Source: Rhizobium sp. CC-YZS058 (GTDB taxonomy: Bacteria > Pseudomonadota > Alphaproteobacteria > Rhizobiales > Rhizobiaceae). From it: 64,000 nt of DNA. The position numbers and the translations under genes were made by a program. The notes beneath the pieces are model-generated. The model was not told the origin of the DNA, searched no databases, and was given only the letters and a program-made list of their open reading frames with translations. Where the stretch lies: positions 3,808,001 to 3,872,000 of the forward strand of contig NZ_JAYESJ010000001.1 in the NCBI RefSeq assembly GCF_034720595.1. Reading direction: 5' to 3'. Shown in pieces: positions 35,541-44,567 of this stretch; position 1 is the first letter of the stretch, and each line of letters starts with the position of its first letter.

Positions 35541-36839
35541 TCAATCGAGCTTCACCATTGCCGGTGGACCGCGGAAAGCGTCGATTTTGTCGATTTCCGC
35601 GAGGCGGACCGGTTGGCCGGTTTCGGCGGCCTGGTAGATCGCTTCCATCAGGACATGGTCCTGCACGCCCTCCTCGCCCGGCGTGCGGGGCCGTCGATCC
35701 TCAAGAATGCAGGTCGCCATGTGATCGATTTCGGCGGCAAACTGGTTCGGCACCTGCAGCCGCAACTCCGCCTTCTGCGTGGCATTGCCCTCGCGGCTGG
35801 TGATGACGAGGGACTGGCCCTCATAGCTGTAGGCATTCGGCATATCGGCAACGGCGGTCGCGAAGTTCAGCCGCTGATGCTTGTCGTCCCGTGCGCCATA
35901 GCTGGTCAGGCAATTGACCATGACATTCGAGGGAAAACGCAGCGTGAAGGACACCGTCTCCTCCACCTCGGCAAAGCGCGGATCGCCGGGTGGGCTGAAG
36001 AGACTGGCGCTGATTTCCACCGGCTCTTCGCCTGTCAGGAAACGCGCGGTGTTGAGGCAATAGAGGCCGATATCCGGCAAGGCGCCGCCGCCGGACATGG
36101 CCTTCTTATGACGCCATTGTTTCTCGCCATCTTCGGCGACCGTCTGCACATTGGTGGAGGACATGCCGACCAGCCGGCCGAAGCGCTGGCCGCGGACGAA
36201 CTCCGCGAGCCGCAGATTGTACCCTTCATACTGGATGCGATAGGCGATCATCAGCTTGACGGAAGCCTTCTCGCAGGCCTCGACCATCTTGCGCGCTTCG
36301 GCCGAGTTGACCGACATCGGCTTTTCGCAGAGCACATGCTTGCCGGCCGCCGCCGCCCGCTCGGTGTACTCCCGATGCATGCCGTTCGGCAGCACGATAT
36401 AGACGGCCTTGATGGCCGCATTGTCCTTGATCCGGTCGAACTCTTCGTAGCTGTAGCAGGCCGCGGGGTCGATCCCGTATTGGCGCGCCACCGTCTTCAG
36501 CTTTTCCGGAGTGCCGGACACGAGCGCCACCACCTTGGCCTTCGTGCAGTGCGAAAAAGCGGGCAGCAATTGCTCGAGCGACAGGCGCCCGAGCCCCACC
36601 AGCGCAAAGCCGACCCGCTCTTCCGGCGGCAGAGGCGCCGGCGGCGGCGGGGATGGCGTATCGGCGGGCGCGCGCCAGGGATCGAACACCACCGTGTCCC
36701 CTTCCACATGGCCAATATCGACCTCGGACGGGGCGGGATACGTCTCCGCGCCGGCGCGCCCGGCAACCAGAAGACCGGCGGCACCCGCCGTGCTCCATTT
36801 CAAAAGATGGCGTCGATCGAGTGTCGGCGTCTTGGGCAT
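35541..36839 (-). CDS. Tat-exported Gfo/Idh/MocA-family oxidoreductase
   Basis: A 432-residue NAD(P)-dependent oxidoreductase with a twin-arginine signal (DRRHLLKW, residues 8-15, then a hydrophobic stretch ending near AGAE). A proline-rich linker is followed by a Rossmann domain (FALVGLGRLSLEQLLPA) and the catalytic EKP motif in HVLCEKPMSVN, then a C-terminal substrate domain. This resembles periplasmic glucose-fructose oxidoreductase, which keeps NADP tightly bound. The start at 36839 gives the Tat signal. It is on the same strand as the ECF operon but separated from it by that operon's own promoter. Confidence 0.9.
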   Translation of the reverse strand: MPKTPTLDRRHLLKWSTAGAAGLLVAGRAGAETYPAPSEVDIGHVEGDTVVFDPWRAPADTPSPPPPAPLPPEERVGFALVGLGRLSLEQLLPAFSHCTKAKVVALVSGTPEKLKTVARQYGIDPAACYSYEEFDRIKDNAAIKAVYIVLPNGMHREYTERAAAAGKHVLCEKPMSVNSAEARKMVEACEKASVKLMIAYRIQYEGYNLRLAEFVRGQRFGRLVGMSSTNVQTVAEDGEKQWRHKKAMSGGGALPDIGLYCLNTARFLTGEEPVEISASLFSPPGDPRFAEVEETVSFTLRFPSNVMVNCLTSYGARDDKHQRLNFATAVADMPNAYSYEGQSLVITSREGNATQKAELRLQVPNQFAAEIDHMATCILEDRRPRTPGEEGVQDHVLMEAIYQAAETGQPVRLAEIDKIDAFRGPPAMVKLD

Positions 36840-36946
36840 GGTTGTCTCCTCAACGGGCTTTTCAAGAGCTGCAACTTCCAATGGCGAAACCGGTTCGCGG
36901 CATAAGCCGGCAGCGCTTCACGATCCAGTGACATGGGCAGCGTGCC

Positions 36947-37996
36947 TTATGCTCCGGCGCCCTCGTCCACTTCGTCCAGCACCTCGTCCTCCTGCGCTTC
37001 GAGCGCCGCCTCTTCGGACGGTTCCAGCCCGAAGCGGGCGGCGACGTCGGGGGCGTAGCGCAGCAGGTCCGGGCGCAAGCGCAGCAGGGCAAGGTCCTTC
37101 GCCTTGGCCTCCAGCATCACATCGAAGTCCAGTCCTTCGGCCACGCGCATGAAGGTGGCGAACTCGAACGGATTGACGAAATCGGCATGGCCGGTGAAGA
37201 CCGGCGCCACATGGCGAACCGTCTTCTTCCGCGTGGTCTTGTCGAGGCGGATCTGTTCGCGCAGCTCGGTGCGCGGCGAGGAGAAATGGATCTTGGGCTG
37301 CTGCCCGGATGGCCAGCTGGCGAGTACGGCTTCCAGCGTCTGCCTGAGATCGGCGCGTTCCGGATTCAGGCACCAGAAATGCTGATAGTCGAAGATCAGC
37401 CGCACGCCGGTTTCGGCATGGATCCACAAGACATCGGCAGCGGAAAAGCGCAGGTCGTCATGTTCGAGCACCAGGCGCCGGCGCACGGGCTCCGGCAGGA
37501 TCTTCCATGTTTCGGCCCAGCGCGCCCGGCTCGTGGGAACGTCGCCATAGGTGCCGCCGACATGGATGACCATGACCGCCTCGGGCCCGAGCTCCATCAG
37601 GTCCAGCATCTCGGCCTGGGAAACGAGGTCGGCAATGCTCTTCTGCACCAACGCAGGGTCCGGGCTGTTCAGCACGACGAATTGCGAAGGGTGGAAGGAA
37701 AGCCGGATATCGAGCCGCTTGGCCTTGTCGCCGATCGCCCGCAGCTCGTCTGCGCTCTCTTTCACCATGCCGTGGAAGGCCGGCAGATCGGGGTGGGTGG
37801 CATAGGGCGCCAGATCGGAGGACATGCGGTACATGCGGATGTCGTGCCGATCGAGATGATCGAGGATCTGGTCGACATAGCCGAGCGAAACTTTAAGATG
37901 CGGCGCGCTGGCATGGCGGCGCGTGTCGTTGCTCTTCAGGTCGTCGCGCGCCATGACCTTGACCGGGAAACCCAGCCGCGAAATCCGTGTGGTCAT
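36947..37996 (-). CDS. uvsE: UV damage endonuclease UvsE (UVDE)
   Basis: A 349-residue TIM-barrel endonuclease of the UVDE family. Characteristic blocks are RMYRMSSDLAPYATHP, RLSFHPSQFVVLNSP, VIHVGGTYGD, RLVLEHDDLRFSAADVL, GVRLIFDYQHFW and KIHFSSPRTE, containing the histidine and acidic metal ligands. It nicks DNA 5' of UV photoproducts, starting an alternative excision repair. The C-terminal 40 residues are acidic and variable. Its start overlaps the DHH phosphoesterase stop as ATGA, so the two are translationally coupled. Confidence 0.93.
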   Translation of the reverse strand: MTTRISRLGFPVKVMARDDLKSNDTRRHASAPHLKVSLGYVDQILDHLDRHDIRMYRMSSDLAPYATHPDLPAFHGMVKESADELRAIGDKAKRLDIRLSFHPSQFVVLNSPDPALVQKSIADLVSQAEMLDLMELGPEAVMVIHVGGTYGDVPTSRARWAETWKILPEPVRRRLVLEHDDLRFSAADVLWIHAETGVRLIFDYQHFWCLNPERADLRQTLEAVLASWPSGQQPKIHFSSPRTELREQIRLDKTTRKKTVRHVAPVFTGHADFVNPFEFATFMRVAEGLDFDVMLEAKAKDLALLRLRPDLLRYAPDVAARFGLEPSEEAALEAQEDEVLDEVDEGAGA

Positions 37997-39066
37997 GGGG
38001 TCGATCCTTCCTTCACATGCATGTCCGGCCCATAGCCCAGGCGGTCGACGAACAGGTTCCAGTCATCAAAGCGCAATGCGCCGCCGGAGGCGGCCTTGTG
38101 GCCCTTGCCATATTGTTCGTCCGCACCCGGCGGCCGCATCGTTTCGAGAAAAGCGAGGAGATCGGCGCCGCGCGGGGCACGGGCTGCAAAATGCACCCAG
38201 CCCGGCCTGTAGCCGAAATTGGCGGCGATCACGATGTCGCTGCGCAGCCGCCCCGTCCAGCTCTGGGCGATCAGCGGATGGATCTGGCAGGGAGAGGAAA
38301 AGCGGATGAGCGCCACCGGCCCGACGATCTTCGGCGGCGCCCTGCGCGCCTCGTCCACCGCCTGGCGAACCTCGTCGCGCGCGGCAAGCAATTGGGCGGT
38401 TTCGGGGTGCCGGCCATCCAACACGGCCTTGGGGCCGTCGGCCTTCATCAACAGGGCGAGCGCCGGGCCGGCATCGCCGCTTGCCGAGCGGCGCGGCGCA
38501 TTGACCAGCGCCGCTGCCTTGCGCAGTGCCGTGATGCCGAGTGCCCGTGCGGCCTCCATTTCCGCAAAGCCGCTCTGTTCTGCCATGTCGCCGATCAGCC
38601 CGATCGCCGCCAGCCAGAGCAGCGGCTCCGCATCGCCAAGGCTCTGCGCGCAGCGGAAGGCAAGCAGGCTGGAGGTTGGGACCGGATCGTCGGCAATGCC
38701 GCTGATGACCGTCGCCTTTTCCGGAAATCCGGTCGGCTCATGGTGATCGATCAGCACCACCGCCAGATCGCCGACGGAAAGAGCCGAGGAAACGCCGAGA
38801 TCGGCGATGATCAGACCGGTGATCTCGCCTGAGGACTGGCGCGCCTGAACTTCGGCGGCGAAGACGGCGGAGAAGGCGTTCTCCCCCTTGCCGACGATGC
38901 GCGGCACGGGCTTCACCCCGGCCGCCGCAAGGCTCTTGATCAGGATGACGCCGGCAGACAGACCATCGGCGTCGTTATGAAAAGCGAGAAGCGGCCGGGG
39001 CCCGAGGCTTCCGAGCGTTTCGGCGAAGATCGAGGGCGGGGCGATGGACGAGGGCGGCTGGGTCAC
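37993..39066 (-). CDS. DHH-family phosphoesterase
   Basis: A 357-residue protein with DHH motifs: FHNDADGLSAG (metal-binding D residues), IIADLG and the signature LIDHHEP, plus a C-terminal DHHA1-like region with GKGHKAASGGALRF. Relatives include RecJ-like exonucleases and nanoRNases. It probably hydrolyses phosphodiester bonds in DNA or short nucleotides. Coupling by ATGA to uvsE suggests that it works with UV-damage nicking, but that partnership is inferred from gene order only. Confidence 0.88.
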   Translation of the reverse strand: MTQPPSSIAPPSIFAETLGSLGPRPLLAFHNDADGLSAGVILIKSLAAAGVKPVPRIVGKGENAFSAVFAAEVQARQSSGEITGLIIADLGVSSALSVGDLAVVLIDHHEPTGFPEKATVISGIADDPVPTSSLLAFRCAQSLGDAEPLLWLAAIGLIGDMAEQSGFAEMEAARALGITALRKAAALVNAPRRSASGDAGPALALLMKADGPKAVLDGRHPETAQLLAARDEVRQAVDEARRAPPKIVGPVALIRFSSPCQIHPLIAQSWTGRLRSDIVIAANFGYRPGWVHFAARAPRGADLLAFLETMRPPGADEQYGKGHKAASGGALRFDDWNLFVDRLGYGPDMHVKEGSTP

Positions 39067-39253
39067 GCGGCCACAACGTGCTCGCGCCGGCTTTGATCCC
39101 GGCTTTTCTCGCTCATCGACACAGTATTCGACACTCCGATCTCACCTGCTGCGTGCGGAAACGGACTTTACACGTCTGTAACCATCTCCTTTCCAATGCT
39201 CTTAAGGCGAATTCGCTACATTTGACGCAAATCCGAACCAGGATCATGCGGAC

Positions 39254-41428
39254 ATGGACAGACTACAGGCACGTTGGGTTCTCAGATGGGCGCTGCCGGC
39301 GCTTCTCTCGGTGGCGATCTGCGGCCTGCTCTTTGCCGCCCTGACCTGGGCTGCGCGGCAGGCGGACGATGTGGCCGCCGCGCGGCAGCACGATCTCGTC
39401 GCCCTGACTGTCTCCAAGCTGCGGGCGGCGATTGCCCATGATCAGGAAAGTGCGACGGTGTGGGACGATGCCGTGCAGCACACGACCGACCGTGACCTCG
39501 ACTGGCTGGACGGCAATCTCGGCAAGTGGATGCACAGCTATTTCGGCCATGACGCCGCCATCGTCACCACCTCTGCCGGTGCGCCGCTCTATGCCTTCAT
39601 GGCTCCGGGCGCGGACGTGCCAAGCGCCGAAGCGTTTCACCAGGCTTATCTGCCGCTCCTCACGCGCCTGCAGGCGCGGCTTGCAGCCGGCGATACCGAG
39701 GGCACAAGCGACCGGGTTCTTTCGATCGGCGAGGCCGATCTGACCCATGTCGGCGGCCGCCCGGCGATCGTCAGCGTCAAGCCGATCGTGTCGGACTCCG
39801 GCGAGATCGAGCAGGTTCCGGGCAGCGAGGCGCTGCATGTGGCGGTGCGTTTCCTCGATCGCGACCTGCCGGCCGAGATCGGCAAGGAGTATGAGTTCGA
39901 AGACCTGCAGTTCAGCCGCACGCGCACGCAGGATCCACAGCTTTCCGTCATTCCGCTGGCCTCCGCCTCGGGCGAAATCATCGGCTATTTCCAATGGCGG
40001 CCGTTCCGTCCCGGCCACACGGTGCTCGAGACCACCTCGCTGGCGCTCGGGCTGGCGCTTCTCTTCATCTTCAGTGCTTCGAGCTTGGCCGGCAACGCTC
40101 TCTGGCGCCGCTCCAGCCGGCTTGCCGCCAGCCAGACCGCCCTGCGCCACCAGGCATCGCATGACAGCCTGACCGGACTCGCCAACCGCGCCTCTTTCTC
40201 CGAACAGCTGGCAGAGCGGCTGACGGCCTCGCGGGCGGAAACCGCCCATTGCGTTTTGTTCGTCGATCTCGACCGGTTCAAGGAGGTCAATGACACCTTC
40301 GGCCATCCGGTCGGCGACCGGCTGATCACGCTGGCCGCAGCCCGCATGACACGGCTTCTGCCGCAAGCCACGATCGCCCGGATCGGCGGCGACGAGTTCA
40401 CCATTCTTCTCGACCAGGACAGCGTGCCGCGCGCGGAAGAGATTGCCGAGGAGATCGTGAAGGGGCTCAAGCAGCCGTTCGAGATCGATGATGTGCATGT
40501 GGTCATCGGCGCCAGCGTCGGCGTCGCGCTCGAACGCGGCCCCTGCGATCCTGTGGAACTCACGCGCCGCGCCGATATCGCGCTCTACCATGCCAAGGCC
40601 GCCGGCCGGAATGCCTATGCGATCTTCGGCTCCCATATGGACGCGCTGCTGCGCAAGCGCCGCACCCTGGAGCAGGATCTGCGCGACGCGGTGGCCGAGC
40701 GCACGGCGATCGAGGTGGTCTATCAGCCGGTCTATGACGCCGATGGCAGCGGTCCCAAATCGCTGGAGGCACTGGTGCGCTGGAACCATCCGACGATGGG
40801 GCCGATCAGCCCGGCCGAGTTCATTCCGCTTGCCGAGGAAACCGGTCTGATTCACGAGATCGGCGCCATCGTCATAGACGAGGCCTGCAGCACGCTGGCG
40901 GAACTGCCCGGCATCACGCTGTCGATCAACGCCTCCTCGATCGAGCTGCAGACGGCCTCCTATCCGCTGAAAATCCTGACGGCGCTTGCGCGCTGGGGCC
41001 TGCGAGCGGAGCGGCTGGAAATTGAATTGACCGAGAGCGTGGCAGTGGCCGACAAGGCCCAGCTTGCCCGCAGCATCCGCCTGCTGCGGGAGGCCGGCGT
41101 CACCATCGCCATCGACGATTTCGGCACCGGCTACTCGACCTTCTCGCGCGTACAGAGCTTCGATATCGACCGTATCAAGATCGACAAGTCCTTCATCGAC
41201 GAGGTCGATCAGGGCAACAGCCGCGCGCTGGTTGCGGCCATGATCCATATGGCGCAGGCCAAGGGGCTGAAGATTACCGCGGAAGGCGTGGAAACGGCCG
41301 AACAGCAGGAAACGCTGAAAGGGCTCGGATGCGACAATCTCCAGGGCTTCCACCTGTCCCGCCCGCTGTCGCGCGCCGCCCTGCGCGCGCTGGTGCTGGG
41401 CCAGACGACGGAGATCAGGGCCAGCTGA
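39254..41428 (+). CDS. CHASE4-GGDEF-EAL membrane protein (c-di-GMP turnover)
   Basis: A 724-residue protein. It has an N-terminal membrane helix (about 12-33), a periplasmic CHASE4 sensor domain (with ESATVWDDAVQ), a second membrane helix (about 258-282), a GGDEF domain with intact GGDEF at residues 378-382 and an EAL domain with LEALVRW near residue 505, EIELTES, IDDFGTGYS and KIDKSF, all catalytic positions present. It can in principle both make and break cyclic di-GMP in response to a periplasmic signal. A TTACA-N4-TGTAA palindrome lies upstream at 39168-39181. It stands alone. Confidence 0.93.
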   Translation: MDRLQARWVLRWALPALLSVAICGLLFAALTWAARQADDVAAARQHDLVALTVSKLRAAIAHDQESATVWDDAVQHTTDRDLDWLDGNLGKWMHSYFGHDAAIVTTSAGAPLYAFMAPGADVPSAEAFHQAYLPLLTRLQARLAAGDTEGTSDRVLSIGEADLTHVGGRPAIVSVKPIVSDSGEIEQVPGSEALHVAVRFLDRDLPAEIGKEYEFEDLQFSRTRTQDPQLSVIPLASASGEIIGYFQWRPFRPGHTVLETTSLALGLALLFIFSASSLAGNALWRRSSRLAASQTALRHQASHDSLTGLANRASFSEQLAERLTASRAETAHCVLFVDLDRFKEVNDTFGHPVGDRLITLAAARMTRLLPQATIARIGGDEFTILLDQDSVPRAEEIAEEIVKGLKQPFEIDDVHVVIGASVGVALERGPCDPVELTRRADIALYHAKAAGRNAYAIFGSHMDALLRKRRTLEQDLRDAVAERTAIEVVYQPVYDADGSGPKSLEALVRWNHPTMGPISPAEFIPLAEETGLIHEIGAIVIDEACSTLAELPGITLSINASSIELQTASYPLKILTALARWGLRAERLEIELTESVAVADKAQLARSIRLLREAGVTIAIDDFGTGYSTFSRVQSFDIDRIKIDKSFIDEVDQGNSRALVAAMIHMAQAKGLKITAEGVETAEQQETLKGLGCDNLQGFHLSRPLSRAALRALVLGQTTEIRAS

Positions 41429-41434
41429 GCGGCC

Positions 41435-42127
41435 TCAGTCGATCAGGCAGGGGCGACGGTCGCCGCTGAACGCGCGATAGCTGTTGTCGGCAGGATCGTA
41501 GGAGGCATAGCGGGCAGAGCAGCGGCGGATATGATCGTCCGAAAGGCTGGTGCCGCCCATCTGCGGCTCCATGCCGCCAGTCTCGCCCGACATGCTGATC
41601 GTCATGACATCGCCGGTTTCGCTTGCGCCGTCGGAGAGGCCGGTTTCGGCCGCAGCCTGGTCGAGGAAGGGCGACTGGCATGTGCGGCGGCTGCCGCTAT
41701 AGGAGCGGTAGCTGTTGTCCTGCGGGTCGTAGGAGCGGTAGCGCCGTTCGCACCAGGCAAGATGTTCCGGGCTCAAGGCGGGACGATCGGCACTCGCTCC
41801 ATTGTCCGGCTCGATCGAACCCGTGGAATTGCGGTCGATACCGGGCTGGGTCTCGGCGGAGGTGCTGACGTCGATGGAGAGGGAATCGATCGACGCACTC
41901 TCCGCAACCGGCTGCGGCTTCGGGAAGCTCAAGGCTGCGACACGGTCGAGATGCTGCGCCCCCGGTTCGACCACCTTCGGGCTTGTCGTCCACAGATCGG
42001 AAATATCGGCGCTCGCCAGGACCTGCGTCGCCGGTCTCGCCATCAGCACCGTGGCGGTGAAAAAGCCGGCTGCGAAAACGGCTGCCGACGTGTAGATGGC
42101 TGCGGAAACCCACATCAACGTTCTCAT
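41435..42127 (-). CDS. BA14K-family protein with two BA14K motifs
   Basis: A 230-residue protein with one N-terminal hydrophobic segment (about 8-30, signal or anchor), a low-complexity middle and two copies of the BA14K signature: WCERRYRSYDPQDNSYRSYSG (one residue longer than the second core, CSARYASYDPADNSYRAFSG). Brucella BA14K is an immunoreactive lectin-like protein; the family is largely confined to Rhizobiales. It probably acts at or outside the inner membrane. A promoter of the EcfG general-stress type is predicted upstream. Confidence 0.88.
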   Translation of the reverse strand: MRTLMWVSAAIYTSAAVFAAGFFTATVLMARPATQVLASADISDLWTTSPKVVEPGAQHLDRVAALSFPKPQPVAESASIDSLSIDVSTSAETQPGIDRNSTGSIEPDNGASADRPALSPEHLAWCERRYRSYDPQDNSYRSYSGSRRTCQSPFLDQAAAETGLSDGASETGDVMTISMSGETGGMEPQMGGTSLSDDHIRRCSARYASYDPADNSYRAFSGDRRPCLID

Positions 42128-42244
42128 CTGCCCATATCCCTGTCTTGCTACGCCGGCTTGTGCCCGCTGTTTTTTCTTTGGTCTTCATCCTGCTCATGGT
42201 CTTCGGAGAACGCACGACGCGCCACGAGCGGGAGATGCGCGGGC

Positions 42245-42270
42245 AACGTGCTGCCCCGCCCGATGGTTCC
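42245..42270 (-). promoter_or_regulatory. Possible EcfG/RpoE2-type promoter of the BA14K gene
   Basis: On the reverse strand GGAAC (plus positions 42266-42270) is followed after 17 bases by CGTT (42245-42248), matching the alphaproteobacterial general-stress sigma factor consensus exactly. The predicted start near 42238 leaves a 5' leader of about 110 bases before the BA14K ATG at 42127. Confidence 0.5.
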
Positions 42271-42405
42271 CCGGTTTATAGTAAGTCACGACTTTCATAA
42301 GAGCTGCAGACATCCATCGCCCCTCTCCTCCATCCCCGACTTCCTCACGCGCGGATGTTGCAAAGCGCGGGCTTTGCTTTCATGGTCGGCCCTCGCTGAA
42401 GGGGC

Positions 42406-44556
42406 ATGGCAGACGGGATGGCAGGGAAAGTGACATCGCCGCGCAAGGGCGGCGCCGGCCGGGTGGCGGGAGCGGAAAGCGGCGACCTCATTCCGCTGCG
42501 CTATGGCGACGACCCCTATGTCTGGGCCTGCTGGCTCTATTACGAAGACGGGATGACGCAGGGCGAGATCGCCGAAACCATGGGCGTGTCGCGCGCGACC
42601 GTGAACAGCTATCTCGCCGATGCGCGCGAGAAGGGCATCGTCAACATCTCGATCGAGCCGGCCAGGCTTGCCTCCCTCACCGTTGCTCAGGAACTGAAGC
42701 GCCACTTCGGGCTCGCCGATTGCCTGGTCGTGCCCAATGACGACGAGACGCGGCCGCTGATCGATCGCTTGGGCGCCGCGGGTGCGCAGGCGCTCGCCAA
42801 GATGATCAAGTCCGGCGATACGCTGGCGGTCGCCTGGGGACGCACCGTCCTGTCGGTCGGCGAGCATCTTGCCATGAAAGCACTGCAGGATGTCACCGTC
42901 GTCCAGGCGACCGGCGGCACCACGGCGCGCTTCGCCTATACGCCCGAACTGACTGCCGCGGCCGTTGCTCAGGCGATTGGCGCGCGCTGCGTCAACATTA
43001 CCGCGCCGGCGATCGTCTCCTCGCCCGAGATCCACGGCCTTTTGCTCGACGAACCGCTGATCCGCGAACAGTTCGAGACCCTGGCACAGGCCAACCGCGT
43101 CGTCTTCGGCATCTCTTCGCTGCGCCCCAACTCCACCATCCAGACAAGCGGCTTCTTCGATTCCGTGCCGCTGCAGCATTATCTGGCCAAGGGTGCGGCC
43201 GGCGTGCTGGCCGGGCGGTTCATCGACGAGCGGGGCCGGCCGGTGGCAGGGCCGCTGGATGACCGGACCATCGGCATCTCGCTCGACCGGCTGCGCGCCA
43301 TCAGCACCCGGGTAGCGGTCGCAGGCGGGTTCGACAAGGTGCCGGCCCTGCTCGCCGCCCTGCGCGGGGGCTATGTCAGCGTGCTGGTCACCGATGCGGC
43401 CACCGGCGCCGGCATCCTGCGCGCCGATGGCGTCACCGGCCTCGACGCCCGGCTGGCACCGCGCCAGAAGCCCGCACCGGCGCCGAACGGATACCGCACC
43501 CACGTCAAGAAATTCCTGAACAATCCTAACGCCGTGGTCGAGGAGATGCTGGATGGGCTGATCGCCGCCCATTCCGACTTCCTGTCCCCCATCGAAGGAT
43601 CGCGCCGGGCGCTCGCGGCGCGCGAAGGGCCGCGAACCGGCAAGGTCGGGCTGGTGATCGGCGGCGGCGCGGGGCATGAACCCTGTTTCGCCGGCTATGT
43701 GGGCAAGGGGCTGGCCGATGCGGTGGCAATCGGCAACATCTTCTCCTCCCCGCCGCCGGACCCGATCGTCAAATGCGCTGTCGCGGCCTCGGGCGGCCGC
43801 GGCGTACTGTTCGTCTACGGCAATTATGCCGGCGACGTCATGAATTTCGAGATGGCCGCGGAAATGGCGGCCGAACAGGGCATCGAGATCCGCACCGTGC
43901 TGACCACAGACGATGTCGCCTCTTCGCCTGTCGAGGACAAGGACGGCCGGCGCGGTGTTGCGGGCAATGTCTTCGTCTTCAAGATCGCCGGCGCCGCCTG
44001 CGATCTCGGCCTGCCGCTCGAAGCGTGCGAAGCGGTAACGCGCAAGGCCAACGATCGGACCTTCACCGTCGGCGTCGCGCTCGAATCCTGCTCCATGCCG
44101 CAGACGCGGCGGCATAATTTCGAGATCGGACCGGACGACATGGAGGTCGGCATGGGCATCCATGGCGAACCCGGCGTCTCGCGCGAACGCATCCGCACCG
44201 CCGACGAAATCGTCGATACGATCATGGATACGATCTTCAAGGAGATGAAGGCGGAAGCCGGCGACCGGGTTGCCGTGCTCGTCAATTCCTTCGGCGCCAC
44301 GCCCCTGATGGAGCTCTATATCCTCTATCGTCGCGTGGAACAGCGGCTGCTCGCCAAGTCGATCGCGATCGAGGCGAAATGGGTCGGGCATTATTGCACG
44401 TCGCTCGACATGGTGGGCGCCTCGATCTCGATCCTGCATCTCGACGGCGAGCTGAGCACGCTGCTCGCGCATCCCTGCCAGACGCCGATCCTGACCATCG
44501 GCGCCAGGCAGGAAACGATGGACCGAGGCCAGGGTTCGGGAGGCCCGCGGAGCTGA
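42406..44556 (+). CDS. SorC-type sugar-binding regulator fused to dihydroxyacetone kinase subunit DhaK
   Basis: A 716-residue fusion. Residues about 25-350 form a SorC/DeoR-like regulator: a helix-turn-helix with MTQGEIAETMGVSRATVNSYL, then a sugar-binding domain with VAWGRTV and FGISSL. Residues about 360-716 are a complete DhaK domain: GGGAGHEPCFAGYVGKGL with H424, YGNYAGDVMNF, TTDDVASS and GIHGEPG. The protein may sense a ketose and phosphorylate it together with the DhaL encoded next. Such fusions are known in rhizobia, but their substrate is usually unassigned. The stop overlaps a possible DhaL start (TGATG). Confidence 0.9.
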   Translation: MADGMAGKVTSPRKGGAGRVAGAESGDLIPLRYGDDPYVWACWLYYEDGMTQGEIAETMGVSRATVNSYLADAREKGIVNISIEPARLASLTVAQELKRHFGLADCLVVPNDDETRPLIDRLGAAGAQALAKMIKSGDTLAVAWGRTVLSVGEHLAMKALQDVTVVQATGGTTARFAYTPELTAAAVAQAIGARCVNITAPAIVSSPEIHGLLLDEPLIREQFETLAQANRVVFGISSLRPNSTIQTSGFFDSVPLQHYLAKGAAGVLAGRFIDERGRPVAGPLDDRTIGISLDRLRAISTRVAVAGGFDKVPALLAALRGGYVSVLVTDAATGAGILRADGVTGLDARLAPRQKPAPAPNGYRTHVKKFLNNPNAVVEEMLDGLIAAHSDFLSPIEGSRRALAAREGPRTGKVGLVIGGGAGHEPCFAGYVGKGLADAVAIGNIFSSPPPDPIVKCAVAASGGRGVLFVYGNYAGDVMNFEMAAEMAAEQGIEIRTVLTTDDVASSPVEDKDGRRGVAGNVFVFKIAGAACDLGLPLEACEAVTRKANDRTFTVGVALESCSMPQTRRHNFEIGPDDMEVGMGIHGEPGVSRERIRTADEIVDTIMDTIFKEMKAEAGDRVAVLVNSFGATPLMELYILYRRVEQRLLAKSIAIEAKWVGHYCTSLDMVGASISILHLDGELSTLLAHPCQTPILTIGARQETMDRGQGSGGPRS

Positions 44557-44567
44557 TGGAGGAGACG

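Noticed and set aside
42283..42294. AAGTC-N2-GACTT palindrome as the SorC-DhaK operator
   Set aside because: Only a 5-bp half-site and more than 110 bases from the start; not distinctive enough to call.
42295..44472. Long reverse-strand open frame opposite the SorC-DhaK gene
   Set aside because: Antisense artefact of high-GC coding sequence; repetitive Asp/Arg/Gly composition and no motif.
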